Shown piece after piece: positions 7,345 through 8,190 of a DNA stretch of 8,190 nucleotides (positions within the stretch are counted from its first letter, which is position 1; every line of letters starts with the position of its first letter). The translations under genes and the position numbers were made by a program. Under the pieces are notes generated by a model. That model made no database searches, was not told where the DNA came from, and saw nothing but the letters and a program-made list of their open reading frames with translations. This DNA is from Desulfobacterales bacterium. GTDB lineage: Bacteria; Desulfobacterota; Desulfobacteria; Desulfobacterales; JAUCGF01. Location: positions 1 to 8,190 of the forward strand of contig JAOZRC010000217.1 of NCBI GenBank assembly GCA_029940345.1, in the 5' to 3' direction.

Positions 7345-7350
7345 TCCTCT
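7345..7350 (-). promoter_or_regulatory. Ribosome binding site deciding the rnj start
   Basis: On the minus strand this reads AGAGGA, a near-consensus Shine-Dalgarno, with a six-base spacer to TTG at 7338-7336. It outweighs the upstream TTG at 7389. A second in-frame TTG two codons further in (7332) would be spaced 12 bases away and is less likely. Confidence 0.75.
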
Positions 7351-7352
7351 CT

Positions 7353-7441
7353 TGTAAAGCGGAAAGCTGTTCCGCACTGTATCTGGCAAAGGGCAACCTC
7401 GAAGCCGCTATGGACGACGCGGAACAGCTTTCCGCGCTACA
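7353..7441. repeat. REP/BIME-like pair of inverted palindromic units
   Basis: GCGGAAAGCTGTTCCGC at 7359-7375 and its exact reverse complement GCGGAACAGCTTTCCGC at 7419-7435 are 43 bases apart. Including TGTA (7353-7356) and TACA (7438-7441), the arms are 23 bases with two mismatches. Each unit is also a palindrome on its own (GCGGAA...TTCCGC), so it can form two small hairpins or one large cruciform. It lies in the spacer between plsC and rnj, the classical place for REP-type repeats. It could stabilise or terminate transcripts between the two genes. Whether it recurs in the genome cannot be seen here. Confidence 0.7.
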
Positions 7442-7471
7442 TCAGTATCCCAGCTTATGTTGGCAGTTGAT

Positions 7472-8179
7472 CTAACTAATATTTTCAAACGGCTCACGGA
7501 TCACTGTTTTCACACGATCCATTAAGGCTTCTTTGGTTTTAAAGGTGTAATCTGTTGTCATAATCGGCGCGCGCACTTCGATTAAAACCTCGCCCGGTAT
7601 AATTTTTTTCTTTTTTTTGGTCATAATAGCGGATGTACCTTGAATGATAACAGGAACAATCGGCACACCTGATTGAATGGCCAATACGAACCCACCTTTT
7701 TTAAACGGCAGGATGTGACCATCCGAACTGCGGGTACCTTCCGGGAAGATAACTACTGACACGCCGTTGCGGATAATACGCGCAGCCACTTTAAGGCTTT
7801 TAAACGCCGAACGGCGATTTGTCCGGTTGATGCTGATATAACCGGCGCGTCGCATGGCCATACCGAAAAGTGGAATTTCAAACAATTCATGTTTCGCCAG
7901 CCACCGGAATTGCACAGGGAGGCATCCCAGGATCACAGGTATATCATAAAAACTTTGGTGGTTGGGCATATATATATAAGATCTGGAAATATCTATATTG
8001 GAAAGCCCCCGAATACGCACTTTGATTCGGCTTCCGAAAAGAATACTACGGGCCCACATACCGGCAATTTTGTGGGGATTCACCCCTTTGGAGTCAATCA
8101 ATGAAGCTATCATAACCAACATTGAAAAGATGGCTGTGACAGAGACGATCCAAGCATATATAAGATAAGTTGATAACAT
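7472..8179 (-). CDS. plsC: 1-acyl-sn-glycerol-3-phosphate acyltransferase
   Basis: This 235-residue inner-membrane enzyme transfers an acyl chain to lysophosphatidic acid to give phosphatidic acid, the second acylation of phospholipid synthesis. An N-terminal hydrophobic helix lies at about 5-29. The acyltransferase motifs occur in order: NHQSFYD at 73-79 (catalytic NHx4D), FGMAMRRAGYISINRTNR at about 105-122, VVIFPEGTRS at 142-151 (glycerophosphate binding) and GVPIVPV at 171-177. The length is normal for PlsC. A lysine run (about 188-192) near the C-terminus is encoded by an A-rich tract. ATG 8179 is the first in-frame ATG. Only 11 bases precede it in the window, with no visible Shine-Dalgarno and no in-frame stop, so a slightly longer start outside the window cannot be excluded. 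It precedes rnj on the same strand, separated by the REP-like repeat. Confidence 0.93.
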   Translation of the reverse strand: MLSTYLIYAWIVSVTAIFSMLVMIASLIDSKGVNPHKIAGMWARSILFGSRIKVRIRGLSNIDISRSYIYMPNHQSFYDIPVILGCLPVQFRWLAKHELFEIPLFGMAMRRAGYISINRTNRRSAFKSLKVAARIIRNGVSVVIFPEGTRSSDGHILPFKKGGFVLAIQSGVPIVPVIIQGTSAIMTKKKKKIIPGEVLIEVRAPIMTTDYTFKTKEALMDRVKTVIREPFENIS

Positions 8180-8190
8180 TGTTTTAGAAA

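Noticed and set aside
7600..7622. T-rich tract resembling a terminator T-run
   Set aside because: It is the reverse complement of the lysine codon run inside plsC and has no adjacent stem.
1..8190. CRISPR array, tRNA or rRNA genes
   Set aside because: No regularly spaced repeats, cloverleaf-like segments or rRNA signatures were seen on either strand.

Overview
The window looks like a chromosomal segment of a Gram-negative anaerobe of the Desulfobacterota type (former Deltaproteobacteria, Desulfobacterales-like). This rests on the character of the encoded proteins, moderate base composition, and the combination of RNase J with a 4-5 TM FtsK beside a PlsC acyltransferase. The taxonomic call is an inference from protein style, not a database result.

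Right part (about 3400-8190, all on the minus strand): a conserved housekeeping run, read in transcription order as plsC (1-acyl-glycerol-3-phosphate acyltransferase), rnj (ribonuclease J) and ftsK (DNA translocase). All three appear intact. rnj is best started at a TTG at 7338 behind a strong Shine-Dalgarno. The plsC-rnj spacer carries two identical 17-bp palindromic units in inverted orientation (REP/BIME-like).

Middle (about 1579-3407, minus strand): a decayed two-gene module directly after the ftsK stop codon. The first gene is the C-terminal three quarters of an ATPase: a Walker B-like segment, a winged helix, a coiled coil and a PD-(D/E)XK-like C-terminal domain. Its P-loop N-terminus is missing, and recognisable similarity to the family starts exactly where ftsK ends. 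The second gene starts 10 nt after the first with a GTG. It encodes a coiled-coil protein whose natural C-terminus appears to be displaced by a one-base frameshift in a run of five C. This module is the least ordinary part of the window. It resembles an accessory ATPase/nuclease-like gene pair inserted and then broken next to core genes.

Left part (1-1121, plus strand): a 160-bp foldback (MITE-like) element ends 23 nt before a MarR-family regulator gene. That gene is followed at 26 nt by a small coiled-coil plus PAS sensor-type protein. The PAS protein's natural reading frame runs 36 codons upstream of its first ATG, to an ATA codon placed correctly behind a Shine-Dalgarno. The stretch 1122-1578 between the converging gene groups has no convincing gene, only a small hairpin and one doubtful 57-codon ORF.
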